DNA from: Pseudomonas sp. MM213
GTDB taxonomy: Bacteria > Pseudomonadota > Gammaproteobacteria > Pseudomonadales > Pseudomonadaceae
Assembly (NCBI RefSeq): GCF_020423045.1
Contig: NZ_CP081943.1
Location: forward strand, 2,480,001-2,544,000
Length of the DNA: 64,000 bases
Direction of reading: 5' to 3'
The notes beneath the pieces are model-generated. The model saw only the letters and a program-made list of their open reading frames with translations, did not search any database and was not told where the DNA came from. Position numbers and translations under genes: made by a program. Position 1 is the first letter of the stretch, and each line of letters begins with the position of its first letter. This document shows positions 43,257 to 51,422 of this stretch, in pieces.

Positions 43257-44600
43257 ATGAACCAACAAGACACCGCAAAAGCCCCGATCATCACCAGCAT
43301 GCAAGTGGTTCCGGTGGCCGGTCACGATGGCATGCTGCTCAACCTGAGCGGCGCCCATGGCCCGTTTTTCACACGCAACATCGTGATCCTCAAGGACAAC
43401 GCCGGGCACACCGGCGTCGGTGAAGTGCCGGGCGGCGAGCGCATTCGCCAGACTCTGGAAGATGCGCGCAGCCTGGTGGTCGGCAGCCCGATCGGCACCT
43501 ATCAAAGGATTCTCAACCAGGTGCGCCAGACCTTCGCCGACCGCGATGCCGGTGGTCGCGGCTTGCAGACGTTCGACCTGCGCATCACCATTCACGCGGT
43601 GACTGGCCTGGAAGCGGCGCTGCTCGATTTGCTCGGCCAGCACCTGGACGTGCCCGTCGCAGCGCTGCTCGGCGAAGGCCAGCAACGCGACGAAGTGAAG
43701 ATGCTCGGTTATCTGTTTTATGTCGGTGATCGCAACGCCACCGATCTGGCTTATCGCAGCGAACCGGACGCCAACAACGACTGGTTCCGCGTACGTCACG
43801 AGAAAGCCATGACCGCCGATTCCGTAGTGCGCCTGGCAGAAGCCGCCCACGCCCGTTACGGGTTCAAGGACTTCAAGCTCAAGGGCGGCGTGCTCAGTGG
43901 CGACGAAGAAATCGAAGCGGTCACCGCGCTGGCCGAACGCTTTCCCGACGCGCGCATCACCCTTGATCCGAATGGCGCCTGGTCGCTGAAAGAAGCGATC
44001 CGCTTGTGCCGCGATCAGCATCACGTCCTCGCTTACGCCGAAGACCCGTGCGGCGCGGAAAACGGTTACTCAGGCCGGGAAGTCATGGCCGAATTCCGCC
44101 GTGCCACCGGCCTGAAAACCGCGACCAACATGATCGCCACCGACTGGCGGGAAATGGGCCACGCGATCCAGTTGCAATCGGTGGACATCCCGCTGGCCGA
44201 CCCGCACTTCTGGACGATGCAGGGTTCGGTTCGCGTGGCGCAGATGTGCCACGAATGGGGCCTGACCTGGGGCTCGCACTCCAACAACCACTTCGATATT
44301 TCCCTGGCGATGTTCACCCACGTCGCAGCTGCCGCACCGGGTGAAATCACCGCCATCGACACCCACTGGATCTGGCAGGACGGCCAGCACCTGACCAAAG
44401 CGCCACTGCAAATCGTCGACGGTTGCGTGCAAGTGCCGAAGAAACCGGGGCTCGGGGTTGAGCTGGACATGGATCAACTGGCCAAGGCCCATGAGCTGTA
44501 CAAAGGCATGGGGCTGGGTGCGCGGGATGACAGCGTGGCGATGCAGTTTCTGATTCCGGGTTGGAAATTCGATAACAAGCGGCCAAGCCTGGTGCGCTAG
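43257..44600 (+). CDS. gudD: Glucarate dehydratase
   Basis: A 447-residue enolase-superfamily enzyme that dehydrates D-glucarate to 5-keto-4-deoxyglucarate. The N-terminal capping domain includes [17 protein letters not shown]. The barrel contains the KLKGGV Lys motif ([18 protein letters not shown]), metal ligands in [10 protein letters not shown] and [19 protein letters not shown], and the catalytic His region [11 protein letters not shown]. Length is typical for GudD. It is in an operon with gudP and divergent from the FCD regulator. Confidence 0.95.
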   Translation: MNQQDTAKAPIITSMQVVPVAGHDGMLLNLSGAHGPFFTRNIVILKDNAGHTGVGEVPGGERIRQTLEDARSLVVGSPIGTYQRILNQVRQTFADRDAGGRGLQTFDLRITIHAVTGLEAALLDLLGQHLDVPVAALLGEGQQRDEVKMLGYLFYVGDRNATDLAYRSEPDANNDWFRVRHEKAMTADSVVRLAEAAHARYGFKDFKLKGGVLSGDEEIEAVTALAERFPDARITLDPNGAWSLKEAIRLCRDQHHVLAYAEDPCGAENGYSGREVMAEFRRATGLKTATNMIATDWREMGHAIQLQSVDIPLADPHFWTMQGSVRVAQMCHEWGLTWGSHSNNHFDISLAMFTHVAAAAPGEITAIDTHWIWQDGQHLTKAPLQIVDGCVQVPKKPGLGVELDMDQLAKAHELYKGMGLGARDDSVAMQFLIPGWKFDNKRPSLVR

Positions 44601-44620
44601 TCGTCGGCACACCGCACACC

Positions 44621-44712
44621 TGTAGGAGCCGGCTTGCTGGCGATAGCGGTGGGTCAATCGACACATATATCGCCCGAACGGACGCCATCGCCAGCAAGCC
44701 GGCTCCTACAGG
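44621..44712. repeat. REPIN overlapping the ampR stop codon
   Basis: Forward TGTAGGAGCCGGCTTGCTGG and its inverse. On the minus strand the TAG of the inverted unit's TGTAGG is the stop codon of ampR. Confidence 0.92.
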
Positions 44713-45593
44713 GTGAGCGGTGTTTGGGCGGCTTGCAAAAGCCACCCCTTGAACGCCGCCATCGCCGATGTTTCGGGCCGTGACTGCAAGCGGGTCAGCC
44801 AGTAGCTGCCGGTGGTGATGCCGATGGCGAACGGTTGCTCGATGACTCCCGCCGCCAGTTGCCGGGCGAACATCAACGGCGGCGCCAAGGCCACACCCGC
44901 ACCTTGCAACGCCGCCTCCATCATCGCCAGCGAGGAATCGAAGACGATGCTGCGAGGCGGCGCGGCATGGGCAGGCAGGCCGGTGGCCTGAAACCATTCG
45001 GGCCACTCATCCGTGCGATAGGAACGCAACAGCGTTTGCTGCAACAGATCGTCCGGCGTGTGCAGTTGCCGGGCAATCTCGGGCACGCACAACACCGACA
45101 ACGGCGCTTCGATCAACCTGACCGCTTCAATCCCGTGCCACGCTCCCGCGCCAAAGCGAATCGCGTAATCCAGCCCTTCAGCCGCCACGTCCACTCGATT
45201 GTTGTGGGTCGACAGGCGCAAATCTATGAACGGATGTTTCGCCTGAAAGTCCGCCAGTCGCGGCAATAGCCAACCGACCGCAAACGTCCCCACTGCGCCC
45301 ACCGTCAACACCTCACGAAAATGCCCGCCTTCGAAACGCTCCAGGGTTTCGGCGATTCGATCGAAGGACTCGCGCAGCACCGGCAACAAGGTCTCCCCTT
45401 CACTGGTCAGCATCAGCCCGCGTGGCAGGCGTTTGAACAGGGTGACATTGAGCTGGGCTTCCAGGCTTTTGACCTGATGACTCACCGCGGCTTGCGTAAC
45501 GCACAACTCCACCGCCGCCCGTGTAAAACTCAGATGACGCGCAGAGGCCTCGAAGGCGCGCAGTGCGTTGAGCGGTAATTGCGGGCGGATCAT
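44706..45593 (-). CDS. ampR: LysR-type beta-lactamase regulator AmpR
   Basis: A 295-residue LysR protein starting MIRPQLPLNALRAFEASARH. This N-terminus and VTQAAVSHQVKSLEAQLNV, KRLPRGLMLTSEGE are typical of AmpR, which senses UDP-MurNAc-pentapeptide and anhydro-muropeptides and activates ampC on cell wall stress. It is divergent from ampC with a 141-bp intergenic region, the classical arrangement. The C-terminus ends PLTL with its stop inside a REPIN. Confidence 0.92.
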   Translation of the reverse strand: MIRPQLPLNALRAFEASARHLSFTRAAVELCVTQAAVSHQVKSLEAQLNVTLFKRLPRGLMLTSEGETLLPVLRESFDRIAETLERFEGGHFREVLTVGAVGTFAVGWLLPRLADFQAKHPFIDLRLSTHNNRVDVAAEGLDYAIRFGAGAWHGIEAVRLIEAPLSVLCVPEIARQLHTPDDLLQQTLLRSYRTDEWPEWFQATGLPAHAAPPRSIVFDSSLAMMEAALQGAGVALAPPLMFARQLAAGVIEQPFAIGITTGSYWLTRLQSRPETSAMAAFKGWLLQAAQTPLTL

Positions 45594-45631
45594 GCCAACT
45601 CCCAAATTTTTCTAATGGCTAAGCCGAGATA

Positions 45632-45660
45632 TTGTCGTTTGTCGAAGCACGGCATACTGA
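45632..45660 (+). promoter_or_regulatory. Candidate ampC promoter in the ampR-ampC intergenic region
   Basis: TTGTCG, 17-bp spacer, TACTGA, about 75 bp before the ampC start. The upstream AATTTTTCTAATGGCTAA stretch (45604-45621) is where an AmpR box is expected; I infer but cannot confirm it. Confidence 0.45.
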
Positions 45661-45734
45661 ATAGATTTGGCACGCCCAGCGACGGCCCGATTCATAAACC
45701 GCTCGGAGTGTAGCGGGTTTAATCATCAAATCTC

Positions 45735-46919
45735 ATGGACAGCAGCTCAATCATGCACAACTCAACATTCGGCAAGGTCTTATCCTGCAGCGCTTTCGGA
45801 CTGCTCCTCAGTGCAGGTTACTGCGTTGCCGGGAATCAGACTGACGCGCAGATCGAAGCCGCGGTGAATGCCGCGGTTGCCCCGATCATGCAGCAACAGA
45901 ACATTCCCGGCATGGCCGTCGCGATCACCGTAGATGGCAAGCAGCATTACTTTAACTACGGCGTGGCCTCGAAGAAAACCGGCACGCCTGTCACCGAAAG
46001 CACCCTGTTCGAGATCGGTTCGGTGAGCAAAACCTTCACCGCCACCCTCGCCGCCTACGCCCAGGCCAGCGGCAAACTGTCCCTGTCGGACAAGGCCAGC
46101 CATGTCCTGCCGGCATTGCGCGACAGCGCGTTCGATCACGTCAGCGTGCTGCAACTGGGCACCTACACCGCCGGCGGTCTGCCGCTGCAATTCCCCGACA
46201 ATGCGGATGCAGCGGACAAGATGCTCGGCTATTTCAAACAGTGGAAACCGGCTTACACCGCCGGCAGCCATCGGCTGTATTCGAACCCGAGCCTGGGATT
46301 GTTCGGGTATCTGGCAGCCAACAGCATGGGCCAGCCGTTTGATGAGTTGATGGAAAAGACTGTGCTGCCCAAGCTCGGCTTGCAGCACACCTTCCTCAAG
46401 GTGCCGCAGGATCAGATGGCGCTTTACGCCCAGGGTTACAACAAGGAAGACAAACCGGTGCGGGTCGAGCCGGGCGCACTGGACTCAGAAGCGTATGGCG
46501 TAAAAACCAGCGCCTCGGACCTGCTTCGCTACGTCGAGGCAAACATCAAACCCTCCAGCCTTGAAGCGCCGATGCAGCAAGCCATCGCCACGACGCATGC
46601 CGGTTACTACACGGTCGGCGACATGACCCAGGGGCTGGGCTGGGAGTTTTACCACTACCCGATCACCCTCGATAAATTGCTCGCCGGCAACTCGTCGCAA
46701 ATGGCGATGGAGGCGCACAAAGTCCAGTGGCTGAACCCTCCGCAAGCTCAACCGGACAACGTACTGATCAACAAGACCGGCTCCACCGGTGGCTTCGGCG
46801 CGTATGTGGCGTACGTGCCCTCGAAAGACATCGGCATCGTGATCCTGGCCAACAAAAACTACCCGAACCCGGAGCGAGTCAAAATCGCCCATGCAGTGTT
46901 GAGCACATTGACTCAATAA
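45735..46919 (+). CDS. ampC: Class C beta-lactamase AmpC
   Basis: A 394-residue periplasmic serine beta-lactamase that hydrolyses cephalosporins. A signal peptide covers about residues 1-32. Active-site motifs are complete: SVSK at 96-99, YSN at 182-184 and KTG at 347-349. A QLGTYTAGGLPLQFPD segment preserves the class C omega-loop region. It is divergent from ampR, so inducible expression is expected. It is chromosomal and intrinsic in this genus, with no sign of transfer. Confidence 0.96.
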   Translation: MDSSSIMHNSTFGKVLSCSAFGLLLSAGYCVAGNQTDAQIEAAVNAAVAPIMQQQNIPGMAVAITVDGKQHYFNYGVASKKTGTPVTESTLFEIGSVSKTFTATLAAYAQASGKLSLSDKASHVLPALRDSAFDHVSVLQLGTYTAGGLPLQFPDNADAADKMLGYFKQWKPAYTAGSHRLYSNPSLGLFGYLAANSMGQPFDELMEKTVLPKLGLQHTFLKVPQDQMALYAQGYNKEDKPVRVEPGALDSEAYGVKTSASDLLRYVEANIKPSSLEAPMQQAIATTHAGYYTVGDMTQGLGWEFYHYPITLDKLLAGNSSQMAMEAHKVQWLNPPQAQPDNVLINKTGSTGGFGAYVAYVPSKDIGIVILANKNYPNPERVKIAHAVLSTLTQ

Positions 46920-46936
46920 CCTACGAACCAACCTCT

Positions 46937-47028
46937 TGTAGGAGCGAGCCTGCTCGCGATTGCGGTGTGTCAGGCGAAAGGGATTTCGAATGTTACGGCC
47001 TCATCGCGAGCAAGCTTGCTCCTACAAG
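46937..47028. repeat. REPIN after ampC
   Basis: TTGTAGGAGCGAGCCTGCTCGCGAT and an inverted CATCGCGAGCAAGCTTGCTC-CTACAA unit, about 40 bp apart. Confidence 0.9.
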
Positions 47029-47041
47029 GGTCGGCGCAGGC

Positions 47042-47078
47042 AAAAAATGGGCGACCTGTTGAGGTCGCCCATTTTTGT
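47042..47078. terminator. Bidirectional terminator between ampC and the DUF4174 gene
   Basis: AAAAATGGGCGACCT and AGGTCGCCCATTTTT form a perfect 15-bp stem with a four-base GTTG-type loop, serving two convergent genes. Confidence 0.93.
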
Positions 47079-47100
47079 TAGCGCATGGCCATCTACGCAT

Positions 47101-47649
47101 TCAATCGTCAGGCATTTCCGGTGGCTTGGCAGGCTTCGCCGGTTTGCCCGGTTTCGCCCCCTTGGTGCCGTTAGGCGGTGCGGCCTCTGTGACGGGCGGC
47201 GGGGTGGGCACCGTGGCTTCTTTCTCGGTGGACGGCAACTGGTCGACCGTACTGAAAATCGTCTTCAGATCAACCGCGTCCGATTGCTCGAGTTTCTTTT
47301 CGCCGTCCTTGCCGACCAGAATCACCTTGGTCTTGGCCCCTGCTCCCAACTTGAGCGAACGGATCAAGGCTGCCGTGTCTTGTGGCCCGAGGTCTTTGCC
47401 TTCGCGCTGGCCCATCAGGTTGAGTACGGTGTACAGGACCATGTTCCGGTCGGTGAATTCCTTGCGATTGGCCGGCTCATCCAGCGACTTTTTCAGGCTG
47501 ACCCACGCCGGGTCGACCGTGCTCGGCGCAATGACAATCAGCGGCCGGGACCTGCCCTTGTCCATGTCCAGCGGTGAGTCGCCATCGGCGGCGAGCAAGG
47601 GGCCGGCGAAAGCCAGCAGGGTTGTCAGGGTCAATGACCTGATGAGCAT
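47101..47649 (-). CDS. DUF4174 domain secreted protein
   Basis: A 182-residue protein starting MLIRSLTLTTLLAFAGP; GGAG lies six bases upstream and argues against the longer ORF. The signal peptide is cleaved near LLAAD. The DUF4174 domain (about 25-125: RPLIVIAPSTVDPAW, ILVGKDGEKKLEQS) resembles a thioredoxin-like fold without cysteines. The C-terminus is Pro/Lys/Gly-rich. Function unknown; a periplasmic location is predicted. Confidence 0.82.
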   Translation of the reverse strand: MLIRSLTLTTLLAFAGPLLAADGDSPLDMDKGRSRPLIVIAPSTVDPAWVSLKKSLDEPANRKEFTDRNMVLYTVLNLMGQREGKDLGPQDTAALIRSLKLGAGAKTKVILVGKDGEKKLEQSDAVDLKTIFSTVDQLPSTEKEATVPTPPPVTEAAPPNGTKGAKPGKPAKPAKPPEMPDD

Positions 47650-47825
47650 GCGCATCTCCTTTTGATATCCACGCTCTAATGATTGCGCATCGCGGCGTTC
47701 GTTCCGGGGTCGCACCGCAATTGTGTTTCGCCTTGACCCAAGCTTAGGTCAGGGCGGTCATTGCGCAACAGGCTGAGCTAATCTCAAGACTCGATATACA
47801 CCTGAACCGCCGTGAGGATCCCGCC

Positions 47826-48194
47826 ATGAGCGCTCAGCTGAATCACACCATTGTCTGGTGCCGAAACAAACAGATATCCGCGTCGTTTCTGGTCGAGATT
47901 CTCGGCTTGCCCGCCCCCGAACCCTTCGGGCCGATGTTGATCGTGAAACTCGAAAACGGCGTGTCGCTGGACTACTACGACAATGACCCGCCGATTGCCT
48001 CTCAGCATTATGCGTTTCTGGTCAGCGACGACGATTTCGATGCGGCGTTCGCTCGCCTGCAAGCCAGGCAGCAAGCGTGGTGGGCTGATCCCTGCAAACA
48101 GCGGCCGCAACAGATCAACGATTATGGGGGTGGCAGGCGCGTGTATTTCGATGACCCGGACGGGCATCTGCTGGAGATTTTCACCCGGGAATGA
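47826..48194 (+). CDS. VOC-family protein (glyoxalase/dioxygenase fold)
   Basis: A 122-residue protein starting MSAQLNHTIVWCRNKQIS with paired beta-alpha-beta-beta-beta modules of the vicinal oxygen chelate fold. Possible metal ligands are His7, Glu in LENGVSLDYYD, His in ASQHYAFLV and Glu in GHLLEIFTRE. The YFDDPDGHLLEI ending is typical of the family. Substrate cannot be told; members include glyoxalases and resistance proteins. Confidence 0.88.
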   Translation: MSAQLNHTIVWCRNKQISASFLVEILGLPAPEPFGPMLIVKLENGVSLDYYDNDPPIASQHYAFLVSDDDFDAAFARLQARQQAWWADPCKQRPQQINDYGGGRRVYFDDPDGHLLEIFTRE

Positions 48195-48215
48195 CAAACA
48201 ATGCTGCCGGGCATC

Positions 48216-48449
48216 TTAAGGATCTTCTTGCACCACAAAGGACGTTAGCCGCCTTATCAGCGGTGTCGCAAGTAACACGAATGGCACAATGGTCATCCAG
48301 GCAACCAGCCAGGCTTTTAATCCATACGACAGTAACTGGCTGGCCGAAAGGCTTGAAGGACTGGCTATGGCCGTAGCAATAGCGCAGGTGATTGCGGACT
48401 GGATCACCGCAGAAGTTCGCTGGCGAAATCGCCGATGGAGCTTGGGCAT
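48216..48449 (-). CDS. DUF2798 small membrane protein
   Basis: A 77-residue protein starting MPKLHRRFRQRTSAVIQSA, with GGGAG upstream. Two membrane helices are predicted (about 18-35 and 44-62). The pattern with LKAWLVAWMTIVPFVLLATP and final P-x-x-R-R-L matches DUF2798. Function unknown. It converges with the VOC gene and lies downstream of the isochorismatase-type gene only in a tail-to-head sense with divergent spacing. Confidence 0.75.
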   Translation of the reverse strand: MPKLHRRFRQRTSAVIQSAITCAIATAIASPSSLSASQLLSYGLKAWLVAWMTIVPFVLLATPLIRRLTSFVVQEDP

Positions 48450-48506
48450 TTCCGGTACTCCCAGACGGCTGCGTCGCAAGTGGCGAGCAGCCGGCTTGCA
48501 TGGACC

Positions 48507-49226
48507 TTACTTGGCTTGGAGCAATTCAACAGTCTGCGCAGTCGTCAACAGAGCGTTGGCGATGTAACGGAAGTTGATCAGCGCGGCCAGGTAACCATCC
48601 CCTTCCGGGGTGGTCGGGCCGGCGGTAGCGTCACGCACCACGGCCACCTCGAAGCCTTGCTCGAGTAATTCACGCAGGTGCGACTCGACGCAAAGGTTGG
48701 CCGCCATACCCGCCAGAATAATTTGCGATACACCGTGCTTGCGCAGTTGCAGCGCCAAGTCATTGGTTTCCGGGCCGTAGACCTTGTGTGGCGAAGCGAT
48801 GATGGTTTTGCCGTCGAGAATGTACGGCTTGAACTCGGGCATGAAGTCCGCACCGGAGTTCTCGAAACCGTCGAGGGTCAGCGGGCCCTTGCGATCGAAC
48901 ATGCAGATGGAGTGCATGACCTTTTCCAGCGGCCCGCCGAATTTCCACTCGTGGTCGCACGGATAGTAGTAGTGCGGAGAGACAGCGACCGTGATGCCCG
49001 CACCTTTGGCGGCTGCGAACAACTGACCGAGGTGATTGACCACATCGTGTTCGACGATGCTCTTGCCAAACACATCCCAACTCACACCCTCAGGGCTGAG
49101 GAAATCGATTTGGGGGTCGATGACGACCAGCGCAGCGCGGGAAAGGTCAATTTTCATCCCTGGATTTGGCAGCGCAGGGCTGGCTGGATCTGCGTAATGT
49201 GCGAGGCGTGTTGTGTCGTTGCTCAT
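48507..49226 (-). CDS. Isochorismatase-like cysteine hydrolase
   Basis: A 239-residue hydrolase starting MSNDTTRLAHYADPA. The Asp-Lys-Cys triad is present: VIDPQIDF (Asp), ASPHKVYGPETN (Lys) and GMAANLCVESHLREL (Cys). Such enzymes cut amides or ethers (nicotinamidase, N-carbamoyl hydrolases, peroxyureidoacrylate hydrolase). The acidic and aromatic lid YYYPCDHEW may set specificity. It is divergent from the AraC-type gene at 49379, which probably controls it. Confidence 0.88.
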   Translation of the reverse strand: MSNDTTRLAHYADPASPALPNPGMKIDLSRAALVVIDPQIDFLSPEGVSWDVFGKSIVEHDVVNHLGQLFAAAKGAGITVAVSPHYYYPCDHEWKFGGPLEKVMHSICMFDRKGPLTLDGFENSGADFMPEFKPYILDGKTIIASPHKVYGPETNDLALQLRKHGVSQIILAGMAANLCVESHLRELLEQGFEVAVVRDATAGPTTPEGDGYLAALINFRYIANALLTTAQTVELLQAK

Positions 49227-49378
49227 GCCAATAGACTCCGATCGTGGGTAACAAAGTTGCTCTATGCCATGGCGCCCCTGCGGGCCGTTGCTTACCATCG
49301 GCGAGAACATCATGCTATCCCCACCTTCTGATCCGACTTTGTCAGCACGTACAGAGTCTTTATCTGGTCGTCGCTATC

Positions 49379-50266
49379 ATGGATATCCTGTCCGAATTCT
49401 TCGAACGCACGAACCTTCAGGGCAGGCTTTTCTTCTCTGGCCGGGTCGATGGCACTCTTGTCCTCGATAAGCCGCCAGGTATGGCGTTCATCCATGTCAT
49501 CAGCCAGGGCGGTATCGACATGGTTCAGCCTGGGTTACCAAAGATCTCCATTGCCGAGCCCAGCGTGCTGTTCTGTCCGAGCAGTTGCCGGTATCAACTG
49601 CGCTCCAATACGATCGAGGGGGCAGAACTGATTTGCGCCTCATTTCAATTTGGGCGAAACACACAACACCCCTTCCCTCTCGGGCTCAAAGAAACCCTGA
49701 TCTTCCCATTCAGAGAGCTGGAGAATCTCGACCCGGTTATTGGCGCGTTACTCGCCGAGTTTCGGGATCAGGAGGCTGGAAGGACCAAAGCGCTGAATCT
49801 GCTGTTGGAATACATATTTGTCCTGATCGTGCGACGCGCCGTTGCAGACGGACTGATATCCAGTGGATTGCTCTATGCCCTGCAGGATGGGCGCCTCGGC
49901 GCGGTGTTCAACAGCATCCATTCAGTGCCGGATGAGCTTTGGACCGTCGAGAAACTGGCGAGCCTGGCGAACATGTCCAGGTCGAAATTTTCTGCCTGCT
50001 TCACTCAGATAATGGGGCAGTCGCCTATGGGGTACGTCACCGCATGGAGGATGAAGGTGGCTCAGGACATGCTTCGTGATGGTGTTCAGATCAAGGTGAT
50101 CGCCGAGTCGGTCGGTTACAGCTCGCAGGCGTCTTTTTCGAAAAGCTTTCTGAACGTCATTGGCTGCCCTCCAGCCGAGTGGCTGAAACGCGATGCCAGT
50201 GCAGAAGCCCCCTTGGTGACCGCACACGTGCAGCCTGCACAAGATTTTCTGGCTTCACAGGCGTAA
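49379..50266 (+). CDS. AraC-family regulator with cupin_6-type sensor domain
   Basis: A 295-residue regulator starting MDILSEFFERTNLQGRLF. The first 170 residues form the AraC-binding-like cupin_6 domain seen in RclR/YqhC-like proteins (FFSGRVDGTLVL, FCPSSCRYQL). Two helix-turn-helix motifs follow (TVEKLASLANMSRSKFSACF and IKVIAESVGYSSQASFSKSF) before GCPPAEWLKRDA. Divergent to a cysteine hydrolase gene that is its likely target. Confidence 0.88.
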   Translation: MDILSEFFERTNLQGRLFFSGRVDGTLVLDKPPGMAFIHVISQGGIDMVQPGLPKISIAEPSVLFCPSSCRYQLRSNTIEGAELICASFQFGRNTQHPFPLGLKETLIFPFRELENLDPVIGALLAEFRDQEAGRTKALNLLLEYIFVLIVRRAVADGLISSGLLYALQDGRLGAVFNSIHSVPDELWTVEKLASLANMSRSKFSACFTQIMGQSPMGYVTAWRMKVAQDMLRDGVQIKVIAESVGYSSQASFSKSFLNVIGCPPAEWLKRDASAEAPLVTAHVQPAQDFLASQA

Positions 50267-50338
50267 CAGAGCAAGGATCGCCGAACCCAAGCGCAGTCTT
50301 TATGACTACTCGACGTGTCATATCGACTCTTTCCAGCC

Positions 50339-50388
50339 GTTGTATATATGACAACACACAATCATATCTTGTTGATATATAACAACAA
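50339..50388. promoter_or_regulatory. Two AT-rich dyads upstream of the glycine-zipper gene
   Basis: GTTGT-ATATATG-ACAAC (50339-50355) and TTGTTGATATATAACAACAA (50369-50388), the latter a 20-bp palindrome with one mismatched pair out of ten. They share GTTGT/ACAAC half sites and lie 60-110 bp before the start at 50447. Probable operators for an unidentified regulator. Confidence 0.55.
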
Positions 50389-50446
50389 ATAAACTGGCAC
50401 GATTCATGAAATAGTTTTGGAAATGCCTCCAAAGCAGGAAATCATC

Positions 50447-50797
50447 ATGTCTCGTTCCATCCCCCTCAGTTTTACGCTTTGCCTGTTGCTCTCACCTGTG
50501 TGCATGGCCGATCAGGTCGTCCGTGAGGTGCCTGATACCACCGCTGGCAAGGGCGCCGGTGCCGTGACCGGATTGATGGTCGGCGCTGTGGGTGGCCCGA
50601 TTGGAGCGCTGATCGGTGCCGGTGTCGGATTCTTTGCCGGCAGCGCGGTTCAGGAAGCGGCCGGTCTCACGGAAACCGCTTATGAAGTGAAGGACGCCCA
50701 AGGCGAAATCAGCACTGTTCGCTCGCCCAATGCCCACTTCGAACCAGGTCAGCAAGTGACGCGCAAAGGCCCGCGCCTGGTGCGTCAGGACAGTTGA
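50447..50797 (+). CDS. Glycine-zipper envelope protein
   Basis: A 116-residue protein starting MSRSIPLSFTLCLLLS, with a signal peptide ending near VCMADQ. Residues 40-75 form a glycine-zipper hydrophobic segment (TGLMVGAVGGPIGALIGAG), expected to insert in a membrane. The C-terminal part is hydrophilic and ends RKGPRLVRQDS. It may be an outer-membrane or stress-type protein of the OmpA/Rcf-like glycine-zipper class; function unknown. A good terminator follows. Confidence 0.75.
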   Translation: MSRSIPLSFTLCLLLSPVCMADQVVREVPDTTAGKGAGAVTGLMVGAVGGPIGALIGAGVGFFAGSAVQEAAGLTETAYEVKDAQGEISTVRSPNAHFEPGQQVTRKGPRLVRQDS

Positions 50798-50868
50798 TCC
50801 TGCCATCACCACGAACTCCTTCTTGGGATCCGGCCATGGGTCGGTTCCTCTTTTTTTCTCGTTTTCGA

Positions 50869-50902
50869 GGGTGGACGAGCCGCATCTCGTCTGCCCTTTT
50901 TT
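50869..50902 (+). terminator. Rho-independent terminator after the glycine-zipper gene
   Basis: GGGTGGACGAG pairs with CTCGTCTGCCC over eleven positions (two G-U) and is followed by six T. Confidence 0.82.
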
Positions 50903-51422
50903 CTTACACCGCGCTTTATCCTTAAAGGCTGCGGAACACCGTAAACAGCTTCTTGATGATAATCATCGCAATGAATACTCATCGATCTAACGATAGGTAT
51001 CAGCCGCAAAAGCCGCTTCATCTAAGGCAATGCAAAAAACAGCAACTTCATAGCCGGTTGTCAGACAAACATGGATAAGCATCTAACACACAAGCACTTT
51101 TATTTACTTTCCTGACCATTCGGCCAACAAAGACAGCAAAAATTATCCTCGTCGTCACGTTTAAGCATTTCAATTCAACACTACTTTCTTATAAAATTCC
51201 CCGCCTTAATGGCCCCTGGCCAGCAACCTCGGAAAAGCGGCTCTCTCTCCCTTGAAAAGAAAAGCCCGGCGACACCTTGTTGCGACTTTTCCTGACATCA
51301 TCCGGTACAGCTCCGAACACTGAATTCCTTTCGTACAATCATGAACTGCCAGCCAGGCACTTTCTGCCTGGATGCTCCCTTTACTAACGTTTCCCTATCT
51401 GTCCGAGACAGAGGAGGATTAT
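50903..51422. other. AT-rich intergenic region before the PAS-GGDEF-EAL gene
   Basis: About 520 bp, lower in GC than its surroundings. It holds a 13-bp dyad GATGAT-A-ATCATC (50955-50967) that agrees with 12 of 19 positions of the Fur box, too weak to call. The start-proximal 50 bp include a strong GAGGAGG ribosome binding site for the TTG start at 51423. No gene is supported. Confidence 0.45.

Noticed and set aside
45735..46919. AmpC as an acquired resistance gene
   Set aside because: The divergent ampR partner, composition like its surroundings and lack of flanking mobile elements point to an intrinsic chromosomal gene.
50955..50967. GATGATAATCATC as a Fur box
   Set aside because: Only 12 of 19 consensus positions match and the nearest gene starts more than 400 bp away.
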